This document shows, in pieces, positions 1 through 7,940 of a DNA stretch of 64,000 nt. The stretch is from the NCBI RefSeq assembly GCF_900101595.1, contig NZ_FMYY01000001.1, positions 690,585 through 754,584 of the forward strand, read 5' to 3'. The notes beneath the pieces were generated by a model. The model had not been told where the DNA came from. It searched no databases and was given only the letters and a program-made list of their open reading frames with translations. This DNA is from Paenibacillus sp. cl123. Its GTDB lineage: Bacteria; Bacillota; Bacilli; Paenibacillales; NBRC-103111. Position numbers and translations under genes: made by a program. Position 1 is the first letter of the stretch. Every line of letters begins with the position of its first letter.

Positions 1-241
1 ATATTCCATTTATCCCGCTTGAATATCGTATGCTTTTTGATCATCTGTTGAAAACCTCTTTTCAATTAAAAAATAATGCAAACTAAAGCAAAGCCTATGC
101 GCGAATCATACCTTACCTGTCCATGAATTGCAACAAGGCGAGCGGGCCTGATCACTTGAAGAAAATGGTTGAACAAATAGCGATGTCCGTGATATCATCC
201 TTCTAAGCTTCAGCATGGTCCGGAGGGACGATGGGAGCGCA

Positions 242-270
242 GAAGCACTTCATTTATAGAAGTACTTCAT
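242..270 (+). promoter_or_regulatory. Tandem palindromic operator-like repeat
   Basis: GAAGCACTTCAT (242-253) is repeated with one change as GAAGTACTTCAT (259-270). The core GAAGTACTTC is a perfect palindrome, and the two centres lie 17 bp apart, about 45 bp before the methyltransferase start. This layout suits a dimeric regulator binding twice, but no regulator is identified. I see no gene in positions 1-303. Confidence 0.4.
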
Positions 271-303
271 AATTTGAGCAGAGCTGAGGAGAGTGTGTCT
301 GAG

Positions 304-1029
304 ATGAGTGAACAGTTAAAGCCTTACGAGCAAATTGGCGTAGCCATGACATGCAGATCGTTTGATGAGTACGTTCATATGTTTGGGCTGGAGCCCCAAG
401 TCCTGGAAAGCGGGCCTATGCTCGATGTAGCCGCAGGCGCTTCATCGTTTGTAGCCGAGGCTAGAGCGCGCGGGTATAGGGCGGTAGCAGCCGATCCGAT
501 GTACGCGCTGGAGCCGGAGGCTATCGAGCAGCATGGGAGCCGGGAGATTGCCCTCTCCACAGCCAAGCTGGATGCGGTGAAAGAGCAGTTTGACTGGAGC
601 TATTATCGGAACATAACCAACCATCAGGCCGGCCGGGAAGCTTCCCTGCAGCGGTTCGTCGACCATTACCGGGAGAACCGGGACAACGGAATATATACGC
701 AGGCATTGCTGCCTGATTTGCCTTTTCCGGACGAATCGTTTGCGCTGATCACGGTAAGCCATTTTTTATTTTTATATGAAGGCCAGTTCGATCGCCAGTT
801 CCATCTGGACGCTATTCGCGAGCTGCTGAGGGTTTGCCGAAGGGATGGCGAGATTAGGATCTACCCGGTGTTTACGCTCCGCTGGGATCGTTATCCTCAT
901 CTGGAGGAGCTGCTGGCCGAGCTTGGGAAAGAAGGCGTTCGCAGCAGTATGCTGGAGTCCCGATTGCCCTTCATTCCCGGGTCCAAAGAGGTGCTTCGAC
1001 TGACGTACGAATCAGCCCGATCAAGTTGA
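304..1029 (+). CDS. Class I SAM-dependent methyltransferase-like protein
   Basis: The 241-residue protein has a glycine-poor but recognisable SAM-binding motif [11 protein letters not shown], near residue 40. An acidic residue follows at the end of the next strand (AVAADP), as in Rossmann-fold methyltransferases. A later stretch, [19 protein letters not shown], fits the strand and post-motif region near the active site. The ATG at 304 is preferred to the upstream in-frame TTG at 274 because TGAGGAGAG lies about 11 bases before it and nothing precedes the TTG. The substrate cannot be read from sequence. The stop codon overlaps the -35 region of the cold shock gene. Confidence 0.65.
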   Translation: MSEQLKPYEQIGVAMTCRSFDEYVHMFGLEPQVLESGPMLDVAAGASSFVAEARARGYRAVAADPMYALEPEAIEQHGSREIALSTAKLDAVKEQFDWSYYRNITNHQAGREASLQRFVDHYRENRDNGIYTQALLPDLPFPDESFALITVSHFLFLYEGQFDRQFHLDAIRELLRVCRRDGEIRIYPVFTLRWDRYPHLEELLAELGKEGVRSSMLESRLPFIPGSKEVLRLTYESARSS

Positions 1030-1054
1030 TTTATGCGTTTGCTGATGCTATAAT
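1026..1054 (+). promoter_or_regulatory. Sigma-A promoter of the cold shock gene
   Basis: TTGATT (1026-1031) and TATAAT (1049-1054) are separated by 17 bp. A TG one base before the -10 makes it an extended -10. The predicted transcript starts near 1061, leaving a leader of about 40 bases. Confidence 0.75.
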
Positions 1055-1100
1055 CTTGTTATTCGCCCAAGATGGCGATACATCTAGGAGGTTGTTTTCA

Positions 1101-1298
1101 TTGAAAGGTACAGTTAAGTGGTTCAACGCAGAAAAAGGCTATGGATTTATTCAAGTTGAAGGCGGCGACGATGTATTCGTTCACTTCTCCGCTATTCAAG
1201 GCGATGGCTTCAAGACGTTGGAAGAAGGCCAATCGGTTGAGTTCGAAATCGTGTCCGGCAACCGCGGTCCTCAAGCTGCTAACGTAATCAAGCTGTAA
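1101..1298 (+). CDS. csp: Cold shock protein, CspA family
   Basis: The 65-residue single OB-fold protein binds single-stranded RNA and DNA. It carries the RNP1 motif KGYGFI and the RNP2 motif VFVHF. In the family these proteins act as cytoplasmic RNA chaperones in cold shock and stationary phase. Translation starts at TTG 1101, behind TAGGAGG at 1085-1091, giving the canonical [13 protein letters not shown] start. An upstream in-frame extension from 1026 would overlap the promoter and is not part of the protein. A strong intrinsic terminator follows about 100 bp downstream. Confidence 0.96.
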   Translation: MKGTVKWFNAEKGYGFIQVEGGDDVFVHFSAIQGDGFKTLEEGQSVEFEIVSGNRGPQAANVIKL

Positions 1299-1399
1299 GA
1301 ATCAAACTAACTGCGATGCCCGGGGCGTTCACGCGGTCGGGTTGAACACATATATCGTTGGGTAGTTGTTTTCTGCCGCATACAACAAGACGAAGCCGT

Positions 1400-1442
1400 A
1401 AGACGGCGCTTGGAGCTGAAGCTCCAGGCGCCGTCTTTCATT
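1400..1442 (+). terminator. Intrinsic terminator after csp
   Basis: A 17-bp stem (1400-1416 with 1421-1437, one G-T pair) closes a TGAA loop and is followed by TTTCATTTT. It lies between the convergent csp and coiled-coil genes and mainly serves csp. Confidence 0.85.
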
Positions 1443-1500
1443 TTCCGGCCATCAGCGGAGGAGCTGCATGTACCGCGGAAACCAGGGCGGGGAGGGGCAG

Positions 1501-2304
1501 CTAGGGCAATTGTGCTTTGGCTGCCGCCACAACGTCTCGGATCTTTTGCTCCAGCGTGAGCATATGCTGCTTTTCCTTGACGATCTGACCTGACATGGAG
1601 ACGACGGATGTCAGCGTGCTTAGAGCGCTCTCGGCTTCTTGCTTTTTGACCGCTTGTTTGAAAGAGCTCCAGAGGGGCGTCATGTTGGAATCGATTGACT
1701 TGACGACGCTTTGCTTGGTTTTGATCTGAGCTTGAAGCGGTTCGACCGCTTCAAGGCTGCCGCGAATTTTTTTTGCCGTTTGGCCGGCTTTGTCTTTCGC
1801 CGACTTCAGGGCAGCTTCCTTGGCTTTAATACTGAGCCGGGCGAGCTGGACGGGAATTTTCATGGCCTGAAGCTGAAGACGAAGCAGGCTGCTCAGCTCC
1901 TTAGTCCCCACGGAGCGGGACAGATCCAGCTGTTTGTTCAGTTGAGTGTAGCGGGCGAGCAGGGGAGCGTAACGCTCCTTCACAGACTTGACCTCCTCCT
2001 CCAGACGTGCGAGCTTGGGGGCGTCTATTTGCTTGATCTGCTTATTAAGGGCGGAGATCGCTGTTTTATTGGCGGCGTTCTGCGCTTTGACCCGGCTAGT
2101 CAACTCCGAATCCTGGCTCTGAACGGACATCAGCTCCTTATAAAAAGCAGAGAGTTTGCCTGCTCGGGCGTGGTCGGCTGAGGCAATCGTCTTATCCAAC
2201 GCTTTCTTGACGGATGCGGTCACTTCCGCTTCAGCCGCTGCCGCTGACGGTACGGATGCCGCAAACACAAGCGCGGCCGTAAAGGCGGTTAACGTTCGGT
2301 TCAT
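1501..2304 (-). CDS. Secreted coiled-coil protein, function unknown
   Basis: The product has 267 residues. It begins with a Sec signal peptide (basic start, hydrophobic core, cleavage probably after an AAAA stretch near residue 24). The rest is almost wholly helical and rich in Lys, Ala, Gln, Leu and Glu with heptad spacing, so a long coiled coil is likely. No catalytic motif or anchor is visible. The start at 2304 is chosen because it gives the signal peptide and has GAGGAGG upstream at a rather long 12-base spacing. The N-terminal extension from 2367 would run into the terminator of the upstream nitroreductase gene. I do not recognise a characterised family. Confidence 0.75.
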   Translation of the reverse strand: MNRTLTAFTAALVFAASVPSAAAAEAEVTASVKKALDKTIASADHARAGKLSAFYKELMSVQSQDSELTSRVKAQNAANKTAISALNKQIKQIDAPKLARLEEEVKSVKERYAPLLARYTQLNKQLDLSRSVGTKELSSLLRLQLQAMKIPVQLARLSIKAKEAALKSAKDKAGQTAKKIRGSLEAVEPLQAQIKTKQSVVKSIDSNMTPLWSSFKQAVKKQEAESALSTLTSVVSMSGQIVKEKQHMLTLEQKIRDVVAAAKAQLP

Positions 2305-2360
2305 ACTTCCAAGATTCCTCCTCGCGGATTGCCAGAATGTAAGGGAGCGCGGCTTTAAGA

Positions 2361-2412
2361 ACAACAAAAAGCACCCGCAAAGAAGGCGAATGGCCTTCTC
2401 TTACGGGTGCTT
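2361..2412 (-). terminator. Intrinsic terminator after the first nitroreductase gene
   Basis: Read on the minus strand, AAGCACCCG pairs with CGGGTGCTT around an inner GAAGGC/GCCTTC stem, followed by TTTTTGTTGTT. It ends the transcript of the nitroreductase gene at 2486-3154. Confidence 0.85.
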
Positions 2413-2485
2413 CCATCGTAAGCCGAGCTGGTTAATTATTCCTTTTACTATATCGAAGATGTCCGGTCCTGTCAAGAGGCGTGTG

Positions 2486-3154
2486 CTAATCGATTATCCG
2501 CAAAATATCGTCCACCGGCTTGCGCGGCAGACGGGAAGGGCTTTCCTCGGGATGGCCGAGCGCGATAACCATGTTAATCTGGCACTCCGGACGAATATCC
2601 AGATAAGTGCGCAGCCGGTCTTGCGCCAGCAGCACGGGGCCTGTCATCGGGCAAGTCGCGAGTCCGCGCGCATGGGCGGCCAGCATCAGATTCTGAGAGG
2701 CCAGACAGCTGCTCTTGATGCCTTCCTCGTCCCAGACATGATCCGGCACCAGCTGGACAGGGTCGAAGATGCGCTCGCGGAACTTCGACTGGTAAGGGGG
2801 CGCCAGACATACGATCAGGACGGGCGCTTGCGAGAAGGCGGTCGCATAGGGTCCAAATGACTTGGTCAGCAGCCGTGCTTCCTTGGAAAGGCCGCGCTCC
2901 TCAGCTTCGCCTGCGCGTCTATGCAGCTCTTCCCAGGTGATCGCTTCGATTTCTTTGATCTTGTCGCGATTGGTGATCGCGATAAATTCCCAGGTTTGCG
3001 AATTGGTGTCGCTGGGCGCATAGCGGGCGCAGTCAATCAATTCGCGGATATCTTCGACAGCGACCGGCATGTCCTTGTATTTGCGGACGCTCCGGCGATC
3101 CAGCAGTATCGTTTTGAACTCGTCGTAAGCGAGCTTGCTTGTCACTTCGTTCAT
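2486..3154 (-). CDS. Nitroreductase-family FMN oxidoreductase
   Basis: The 222-residue cytoplasmic flavoenzyme carries the family's N-terminal FMN-phosphate motif (RRSVRKYKD) and the APSDTNSQTWEF segment that packs on the flavin. Members reduce nitro groups, quinones or flavins with NAD(P)H, or act as dehydrogenases; the substrate is not predictable here. The ATG at 3154 has GGAGAGGAT upstream. The gene stands alone with its own promoter (3272-3300), a leader of about 110 bases with inverted repeats, and its own terminator. It is distinct from the second nitroreductase at 14265. Confidence 0.88.
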   Translation of the reverse strand: MNEVTSKLAYDEFKTILLDRRSVRKYKDMPVAVEDIRELIDCARYAPSDTNSQTWEFIAITNRDKIKEIEAITWEELHRRAGEAEERGLSKEARLLTKSFGPYATAFSQAPVLIVCLAPPYQSKFRERIFDPVQLVPDHVWDEEGIKSSCLASQNLMLAAHARGLATCPMTGPVLLAQDRLRTYLDIRPECQINMVIALGHPEESPSRLPRKPVDDILRIID

Positions 3155-3179
3155 CGTCAATCCATCCTCTCCATGCTGG

Positions 3180-3256
3180 GCACAAGTCACGGATAAGCCG
3201 AGGGCGAATCCGGCGAAGCCGGAGCCGCAAGGCTGCTTCTCCTTAGTACTTGGTGC
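3180..3256 (-). promoter_or_regulatory. Candidate structured leader RNA of the nitroreductase gene
   Basis: In the untranslated leader, GCACCAAGT (3256-3248 on the minus strand) can pair with ACTTGTGC (3187-3180). That outer stem encloses two short hairpins, AGCC-TTGC-GGCT and TCCGG-CTTCG-CCGGA. The layout is that of a small multi-branched RNA. It matches no riboswitch class I know. Confidence 0.35.
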
Positions 3257-3271
3257 TAAAAGCTACTCTTC

Positions 3272-3300
3272 ATTATAGCGGACCGTGGCGGAATTGACAA
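3272..3300 (-). promoter_or_regulatory. Sigma-A promoter of the nitroreductase gene
   Basis: On the minus strand TTGTCA (3300-3295) and TATAAT (3277-3272) are 17 bp apart, close to consensus. Transcription would start near 3265. Confidence 0.75.
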
Positions 3301-3317
3301 TGAGCGCGGCGGAAACG

Positions 3318-4415
3318 TTATTGAATGACGACGGTGTCGCCTTCCTGCAAACCTTCCACAATCTCCGTTTTGTCCGGAGTCTCCACTCCGATCTGTACGA
3401 CGCGTCGTTCGGTGCTGCCGGCAGACGTCTCTACCATGACGTAATATTCATCCTTATCCCGTTGTACGGCCAAAGTAGGGATAACCAAGGCGCCGCTTTT
3501 CTTATCGGTCTGGATGGAGGCCGTCAAGCTGAGGCCAGCAATAAGTTTGTCATTGGGCTCCAGCGAGATCACTACCTCGAATTGGGCCGCTCCTCCGGCA
3601 GAACCGTCGCTCCCGCCTTTGGCGAATTTGGACAGCCGCTCCACTTTGCCCTGCAGCTTCAAGCCCTTTAGCGCATCTACCCGAACCTCAACCGGCATTC
3701 CCTCGGCGAGCCGGAACAGATCATATTCGCCGACCGAGGCCAGCAGCTGAAGCTGGGTCAGGTCGACGATTTTGCCGATGCGCTCCCCTTCCTTGACGTT
3801 TTTCGGCTCCTTGACCGCATCGAACAGGAAGATGCCGTTCTCCGGCGACGGGAATTGGGCTTCCTTCAGCTTGTCGGATTTTTCGTTTAACTGGGTGCGA
3901 GCATGCTCCAGGCTCATTCTGGCGACTTCTTCCTGGATTTTTCGGCTTTCATTTTGCGCGAAGCGCTGCTTGGCCTCCGTCTCGGATACGCCATCCGCTC
4001 CGGTACCCTCGCCTGCGCCCAGCGTGGCTTGAAATTGTCCGAGCCTGATTTCCATCTCCTGCTTGCGGGCGGCCGCCTGAAGCTCGGCGATCTCATTGCG
4101 CAGGGTGGTGTCGACGAGCCGGAACAAGATGTCGCCTTTCTGCACCTGCTGGCCTTCCTTCACATCCCAGGACTTGACGTCGCTCGCGAACGGGGCGTTA
4201 ATATACGTTTCCTGCCGGTACGAGGACTTGCCCTTTACTTCGACCGTGCTGGTCAAATCCTCCCGCGTCGCCTGGAACTTCAGCGCATTCAAGGTCTGCG
4301 GCGCCATCTGCTTGCTGCGGTCGACCGGACGGCTTTGCCAAAATAATAATCCCGTGACGCCGACCACTACGACGGCGGAGAGGGTGATCAGCCATGCTTT
4401 CTTTTTCATCGTCAT
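3318..4415 (-). CDS. HlyD/MacA-family exporter adaptor protein
   Basis: The 365-residue protein has one N-terminal membrane segment (about residues 6-26). A biotinyl-lipoyl-like hairpin follows (INAPFASDVKSWDVKEGQ), then an alpha-helical hairpin of about residues 105-180, a second lipoyl half, and C-terminal beta-barrel and membrane-proximal domains. This is the periplasmic-adaptor fold, used in Gram-positives by YknX-like proteins outside the membrane. It is the last gene of a three-gene transcript with an ABC permease and ATPase. The set most resembles MacAB or YknXYZ, which export antimicrobial peptides, antibiotics or toxic peptides; the cargo here is unknown. Confidence 0.85.
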   Translation of the reverse strand: MTMKKKAWLITLSAVVVVGVTGLLFWQSRPVDRSKQMAPQTLNALKFQATREDLTSTVEVKGKSSYRQETYINAPFASDVKSWDVKEGQQVQKGDILFRLVDTTLRNEIAELQAAARKQEMEIRLGQFQATLGAGEGTGADGVSETEAKQRFAQNESRKIQEEVARMSLEHARTQLNEKSDKLKEAQFPSPENGIFLFDAVKEPKNVKEGERIGKIVDLTQLQLLASVGEYDLFRLAEGMPVEVRVDALKGLKLQGKVERLSKFAKGGSDGSAGGAAQFEVVISLEPNDKLIAGLSLTASIQTDKKSGALVIPTLAVQRDKDEYYVMVETSAGSTERRVVQIGVETPDKTEIVEGLQEGDTVVIQ

Positions 4416-4436
4416 AACACTCCCATGTATAGTCGG

Positions 4437-5810
4437 TTAGTCGCGCTTGATCGCGGTCAGCGCGTCGGTGCGCGAAGCCTTCACTGCGGGGTAGATGCCG
4501 GACAGCACGCCTGTCATGATGGCGAAAAACAAGCCGAGCGGCAAAATCCACGGGCTGATGAACAAAACCTCATCGGAACCGGAGCTGCCTGAAAATCTCA
4601 TGATGACGATGTTGATGGCCCAAATCACCCAATACGAGGTCAAAATGCCGATCAAGCCTCCGAGCAGTCCGAGCAGCGCCGATTCGATCATAAACATATT
4701 GCGGATCTGGCTCAGGTTGGCGCCCAGCACCTTCATGATGCCGATCTGGCGCCTGCGCTGATAGGTGGACATCGTCATGGCCACAACGATCGAGATCGAA
4801 GCGACGAACAGAATAAACAGTCCCGCGCCGCCAAACACGATTCGGACGATCGCAAGCTGCGACTGAATCTGTTCCTCGCGGTGCAAATTGGTTTCGACGC
4901 TGACCTTCAGCTTCTGAAGCAGCTGCTCCACATCTTTGACATGAGAGCTTTCGGTCACCTTGACCTTGACGACGTCATAATCCGCTGTGCCGGAGGCTTC
5001 TCCGTTATTGCCGGGCCGCGGCTTTCCGCCGTTCATCTCCAGCTGAGCCTCATACAGCCTTTTGCCGAGAGAAGGGGAGACATAAGCGATCTTCTGATTG
5101 CTGATCATCTCATCGGACATGCCCTCAGGTTTCTTGAGAATGCCGACGACCCGGACAGGGATCTGCTTGCCCTCTCCGCTGTTTTCCGTGAACGCCTGCG
5201 GAACGAGCGTAACCATCTTCTGGTACATCGGATAAGCGATGGTTCTCTGCGCTTTCCACGCTTCTATCGCTTCCTTGTCATTTTGATAGGAAACGGTCCT
5301 CCTTGAGGCCTGTTCGTCCTGCAGTCCCATCGTTGCGCCGTAGCTGAGAATAATCGTGTTCTCCAGATCCGAAGGACCGCCCTGCTGCAGCTCGATGCCG
5401 AAGTCGGCCAGGGTGTCCAGCTCAGTTGCATAAATATTGTAAAGATAGCCTTGCTTGGTATCCAGCTTGAGCGTAAAGCCGTTCAGAGTCCGGTATGTAG
5501 AAATGGCTTTGACATGCGGGAAGCTGCGCATCAGATCGATTTTGGCTTTGGTCAGCTCATAAGGCTTTGCCGCAGCGGGGTCCCCGGACGCTTCGGACTC
5601 GGGTCCTCTGCCCGCACTGACGGATATCTCGTCCGATTTGAGGAAGTCGTACATCTGCTGCTTGCTGAAATGGTTGATCGACTCGCCGAAGGAAAGTGCG
5701 ACGATAATCGAAGCGGAGCCGATGGCGATCCCCATCGCGCAGAGCGCTGTGACGACGACCCGCCGCTTCAGCTGGTCCCAGCCGAGCCGGATATAATCGC
5801 GCAGCTTCAT
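4437..5810 (-). CDS. MacB/YknZ-like ABC exporter permease
   Basis: The 457-residue permease has the MacB-type plan: TM1 near residues 18-40, a large extracellular domain to about residue 325, then three TM helices and a C-terminal cytosolic tail. The FtsX-like segment RRRQIGIMKVLGA and the ending IYPAVKASRTDALTAI are typical. The start codon overlaps the ATPase stop by 4 bp, so the two are translationally coupled. The adaptor follows after 21 bp. Together they would form a dimeric permease with ATPase and HlyD-like adaptor, exporting or extracting substrates at the membrane face rather than pumping from the cytoplasm. Confidence 0.87.
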   Translation of the reverse strand: MKLRDYIRLGWDQLKRRVVVTALCAMGIAIGSASIIVALSFGESINHFSKQQMYDFLKSDEISVSAGRGPESEASGDPAAAKPYELTKAKIDLMRSFPHVKAISTYRTLNGFTLKLDTKQGYLYNIYATELDTLADFGIELQQGGPSDLENTIILSYGATMGLQDEQASRRTVSYQNDKEAIEAWKAQRTIAYPMYQKMVTLVPQAFTENSGEGKQIPVRVVGILKKPEGMSDEMISNQKIAYVSPSLGKRLYEAQLEMNGGKPRPGNNGEASGTADYDVVKVKVTESSHVKDVEQLLQKLKVSVETNLHREEQIQSQLAIVRIVFGGAGLFILFVASISIVVAMTMSTYQRRRQIGIMKVLGANLSQIRNMFMIESALLGLLGGLIGILTSYWVIWAINIVIMRFSGSSGSDEVLFISPWILPLGLFFAIMTGVLSGIYPAVKASRTDALTAIKRD

Positions 5811-6499
5811 CGGTCCTCACCTGCCCATGAGCCGTCTTCCACCAGGTAGCCGTCGCGCAGCTGGATTACCCGCTGTGTGCGCCGGGCGACCTCCATCTCG
5901 TGCGTGACGATCACGAAGGTGAGCCCGAGCGACCGGTTCAATTCGAGCAGCAGCTCGATGATTTCGTTTTCCGTCTTCGTATCGAGATTGCCTGTAGGCT
6001 CGTCTGCAAATACGATGGTCGGCATCGTGACCAGCGAGCGGGCGATACTGACCCGCTGCTGCTGCCCGCCTGAGAGCTGGGACGGGAACATCTCCGTCTT
6101 CTCCCCGAGCCCGACCTTGGTGAGGAGCGACATCGCCTTCTCCCGGCGCACCTTGGGCTTGATGCCTTGGAAGACAAGCGGAAGCTCGACATTTTCGCGT
6201 ACCGTGAGATGAGTGATCAGCTCGTAGGATTGAAAAATGAAGCCGATATTCGTACGCCTGAACTCTGCGAGCTGATTTTCATTCATCTGATCGATGGCGC
6301 TGCCGTTGATCAGAATGCTGCCGCTCGTTGGCTTCATCAGCCCGGCCATCAGATTCAGCAGCGTCGACTTGCCGGAGCCGGAGCTGCCGAGCAGGGCGAC
6401 CATTTCGCCTTTACCCACTTCAAAATGAATTTGGTGCAGCACCGGCGTATCTTCGGTACCGTTCCTGAAGCTGTGTGACAGTTGTTTTACCGCAAGCAC
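5807..6499 (-). CDS. ABC transporter ATPase, MacB/LolD/YknY type
   Basis: The 230-residue nucleotide-binding subunit shows Walker A (GSSGSGKST), a Q-loop (FIFQSYEL), the signature LSGGQQQR, Walker B with catalytic Glu (IVFADEPTGNLD) and the switch His (VTHE). The GTG start at 6499 is chosen because GGAGGGG (6504-6510) lies 4-9 bases upstream; an in-frame TTG at 6517 has no such site. It is the first gene of the exporter operon. A direct repeat resembling an OmpR/PhoP-family box lies about 80 bp upstream and may control the whole unit. Confidence 0.92.
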   Translation of the reverse strand: MLAVKQLSHSFRNGTEDTPVLHQIHFEVGKGEMVALLGSSGSGKSTLLNLMAGLMKPTSGSILINGSAIDQMNENQLAEFRRTNIGFIFQSYELITHLTVRENVELPLVFQGIKPKVRREKAMSLLTKVGLGEKTEMFPSQLSGGQQQRVSIARSLVTMPTIVFADEPTGNLDTKTENEIIELLLELNRSLGLTFVIVTHEMEVARRTQRVIQLRDGYLVEDGSWAGEDR

Positions 6500-6534
6500 G
6501 TGACCCCTCCGTATCAAGCGAAATTAGGATGCCA

Positions 6535-6597
6535 TGTTAAGTAACGGTGGAATACCGCCGAAGTTGCACAAAACGGGCATCGTTAAGAAATTGTTAA
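6535..6597 (-). promoter_or_regulatory. PhoP/OmpR-type direct repeat upstream of the exporter operon
   Basis: On the minus strand TTAACA (6597-6592) and TTAACG (6586-6581) are separated by 5 bp, giving the 11-bp period bound by dimers of OmpR-family regulators; the Bacillus PhoP consensus is TTAACA-N5-TTAACA. A third TTAACA is at 6540-6535. No response regulator is encoded in the window. Confidence 0.4.
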
Positions 6598-6675
6598 GAG
6601 TTGCTGCCAAGCCGGTTGCTCTGGTGATGCGAATGGTTCTGCCGTTCATCCCCGTCCGTCGGGTACACAGAAAAA

Positions 6676-6713
6676 AGCCCCGAAGCATCCCTCTGTTAAT
6701 AGACGAATGATGG
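6676..6713 (-). terminator. Possible terminator after the MATE-like/MFS operon
   Basis: On the minus strand CCCCATCAT pairs imperfectly with ATGCTTCGGGG, followed by a CTTTTTT run. The position, just beyond the MFS stop, fits, but the stem is interrupted and the loop is large. The rest of 6500-6749 holds only this and the regulatory repeat. Confidence 0.4.
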
Positions 6714-6749
6714 GGACAAAACCCTGCACGAGGGACCGGACTCGCCCGG

Positions 6750-7940
6750 TTAAACCTCGAAATCCTGAGCGCCCCGCGGTCCTGACTGCCTCGCGTGAAG
6801 CACGAGGAAGCCGAGCAGGGCTGCGACGGCCAGAGCTGAGGCGGTTCCGTACATGGCGCGCGGGCTCCATGTATTGAAGATCCACCCGCCAAGCGTCCCG
6901 CTGATCAGTCCTGCCAGTCCCGACCAGGTCATCGCGAAGATCGCCTGTCCGCTGGCTCTATATTGATCCGGGATGACGCTTTGGATATAGCGGATAGCCG
7001 TAAAAAGCAAGATGCCGAAGGAGATGGAATGCAGCAGCTGGATGGCAACGGCCCATACCGGGTTCTCGACGAACATCATGAGCAGGAAACGAATGATGTA
7101 TACGAGCGAGCAGACCGCCAGCAGGGGAAGCTCCTTGTACCGGTGCCCATACTTACTGAGCAGGAAGAACACGGGAATCTCGCTGACGGCTGACGTCATC
7201 CAGGCCCATCCTACGATGGACGGGCTTGCTCCAAGCTGCTGCAGATAAAGCGCCAGGAACCCGTCGTTCATGCGCTGAGCGGTGGAAACGATCAGCAGTA
7301 TAATAAGGAAAGCCAGGAACGGGCGAGACATGACGATCGGCATGAAGCCGGAGAAGCTCGGCCGTTTGAACTTCGGATCACGCGCATCGCGCAGCATAGA
7401 GGCCAGCGAGAGCGACATGATGATCGACCCCAGCGCGAGCGCCGGCGTCAGACCGGCGCCGAACCGGCGGAGCAGCTCGCCGAATACGAGCGCTGCAGCC
7501 GCAAATCCGATGGAGCCCCAGACGCGGAACGAGGCATAGCTTTTGCGGGTACCGCTGACGGTCAGCAGCACCAGGCTGTCATTCAGCGAGGTCATCGGCT
7601 GCTGAAAGAAGAAGAAGCCGGCCATCAGCACCATAAGCAGCGCAAATCCGTCCATGCGGAACATGAAAAAGGCGACGATCAGCTGGCCGATCAAAATCAG
7701 CAGCAATATTTTTTTGACCGTCTGATACTTGTCGCTCATCAGTCCCCAGAACAGATTGGAGACGATTCCGGTCAAAGGTCCGACCGAATAGAGCAAGCCG
7801 ATCTGGACCGTCGAATAACCTTTGTACTGAAAGTACAAGGGGAAGTAGGATGTGATAATAGCCGTCATCGTGAAGAAGGAAAAGGTAAATCCGCGGAGGG
7901 CAAAATCCTCACGCGGAGTGGTTGGAGCCGCTGGATTCAT
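6750..7940 (-). CDS. MFS transporter, MFS_1-like, about 12 TM
   Basis: The 396-residue membrane protein has roughly twelve hydrophobic helices. The MFS motif-A-like loop between TM2 and TM3 reads GLMSDKYQTVKK. Its first half (PLYFQYKGYSTVQIGLLYSVGP) and the segment QRMNDGFLALYLQQLGAS are shared with the carrier at 16953-18116, so the two are paralogues. This subgroup resembles LacY-like/nucleoside-symporter MFS proteins, but the substrate is unknown. Its ATG overlaps the stop of the upstream MATE-like gene by 4 bp, indicating one transcript. Confidence 0.85.
   Translation of the reverse strand: MNPAAPTTPREDFALRGFTFSFFTMTAIITSYFPLYFQYKGYSTVQIGLLYSVGPLTGIVSNLFWGLMSDKYQTVKKILLLILIGQLIVAFFMFRMDGFALLMVLMAGFFFFQQPMTSLNDSLVLLTVSGTRKSYASFRVWGSIGFAAAALVFGELLRRFGAGLTPALALGSIIMSLSLASMLRDARDPKFKRPSFSGFMPIVMSRPFLAFLIILLIVSTAQRMNDGFLALYLQQLGASPSIVGWAWMTSAVSEIPVFFLLSKYGHRYKELPLLAVCSLVYIIRFLLMMFVENPVWAVAIQLLHSISFGILLFTAIRYIQSVIPDQYRASGQAIFAMTWSGLAGLISGTLGGWIFNTWSPRAMYGTASALAVAALLGFLVLHARQSGPRGAQDFEV

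Noticed and set aside
274..303. TTG 274 as start of the methyltransferase
   Set aside because: There is no ribosome binding site before it and it overlaps the operator-like repeat; ATG 304 has a good site.
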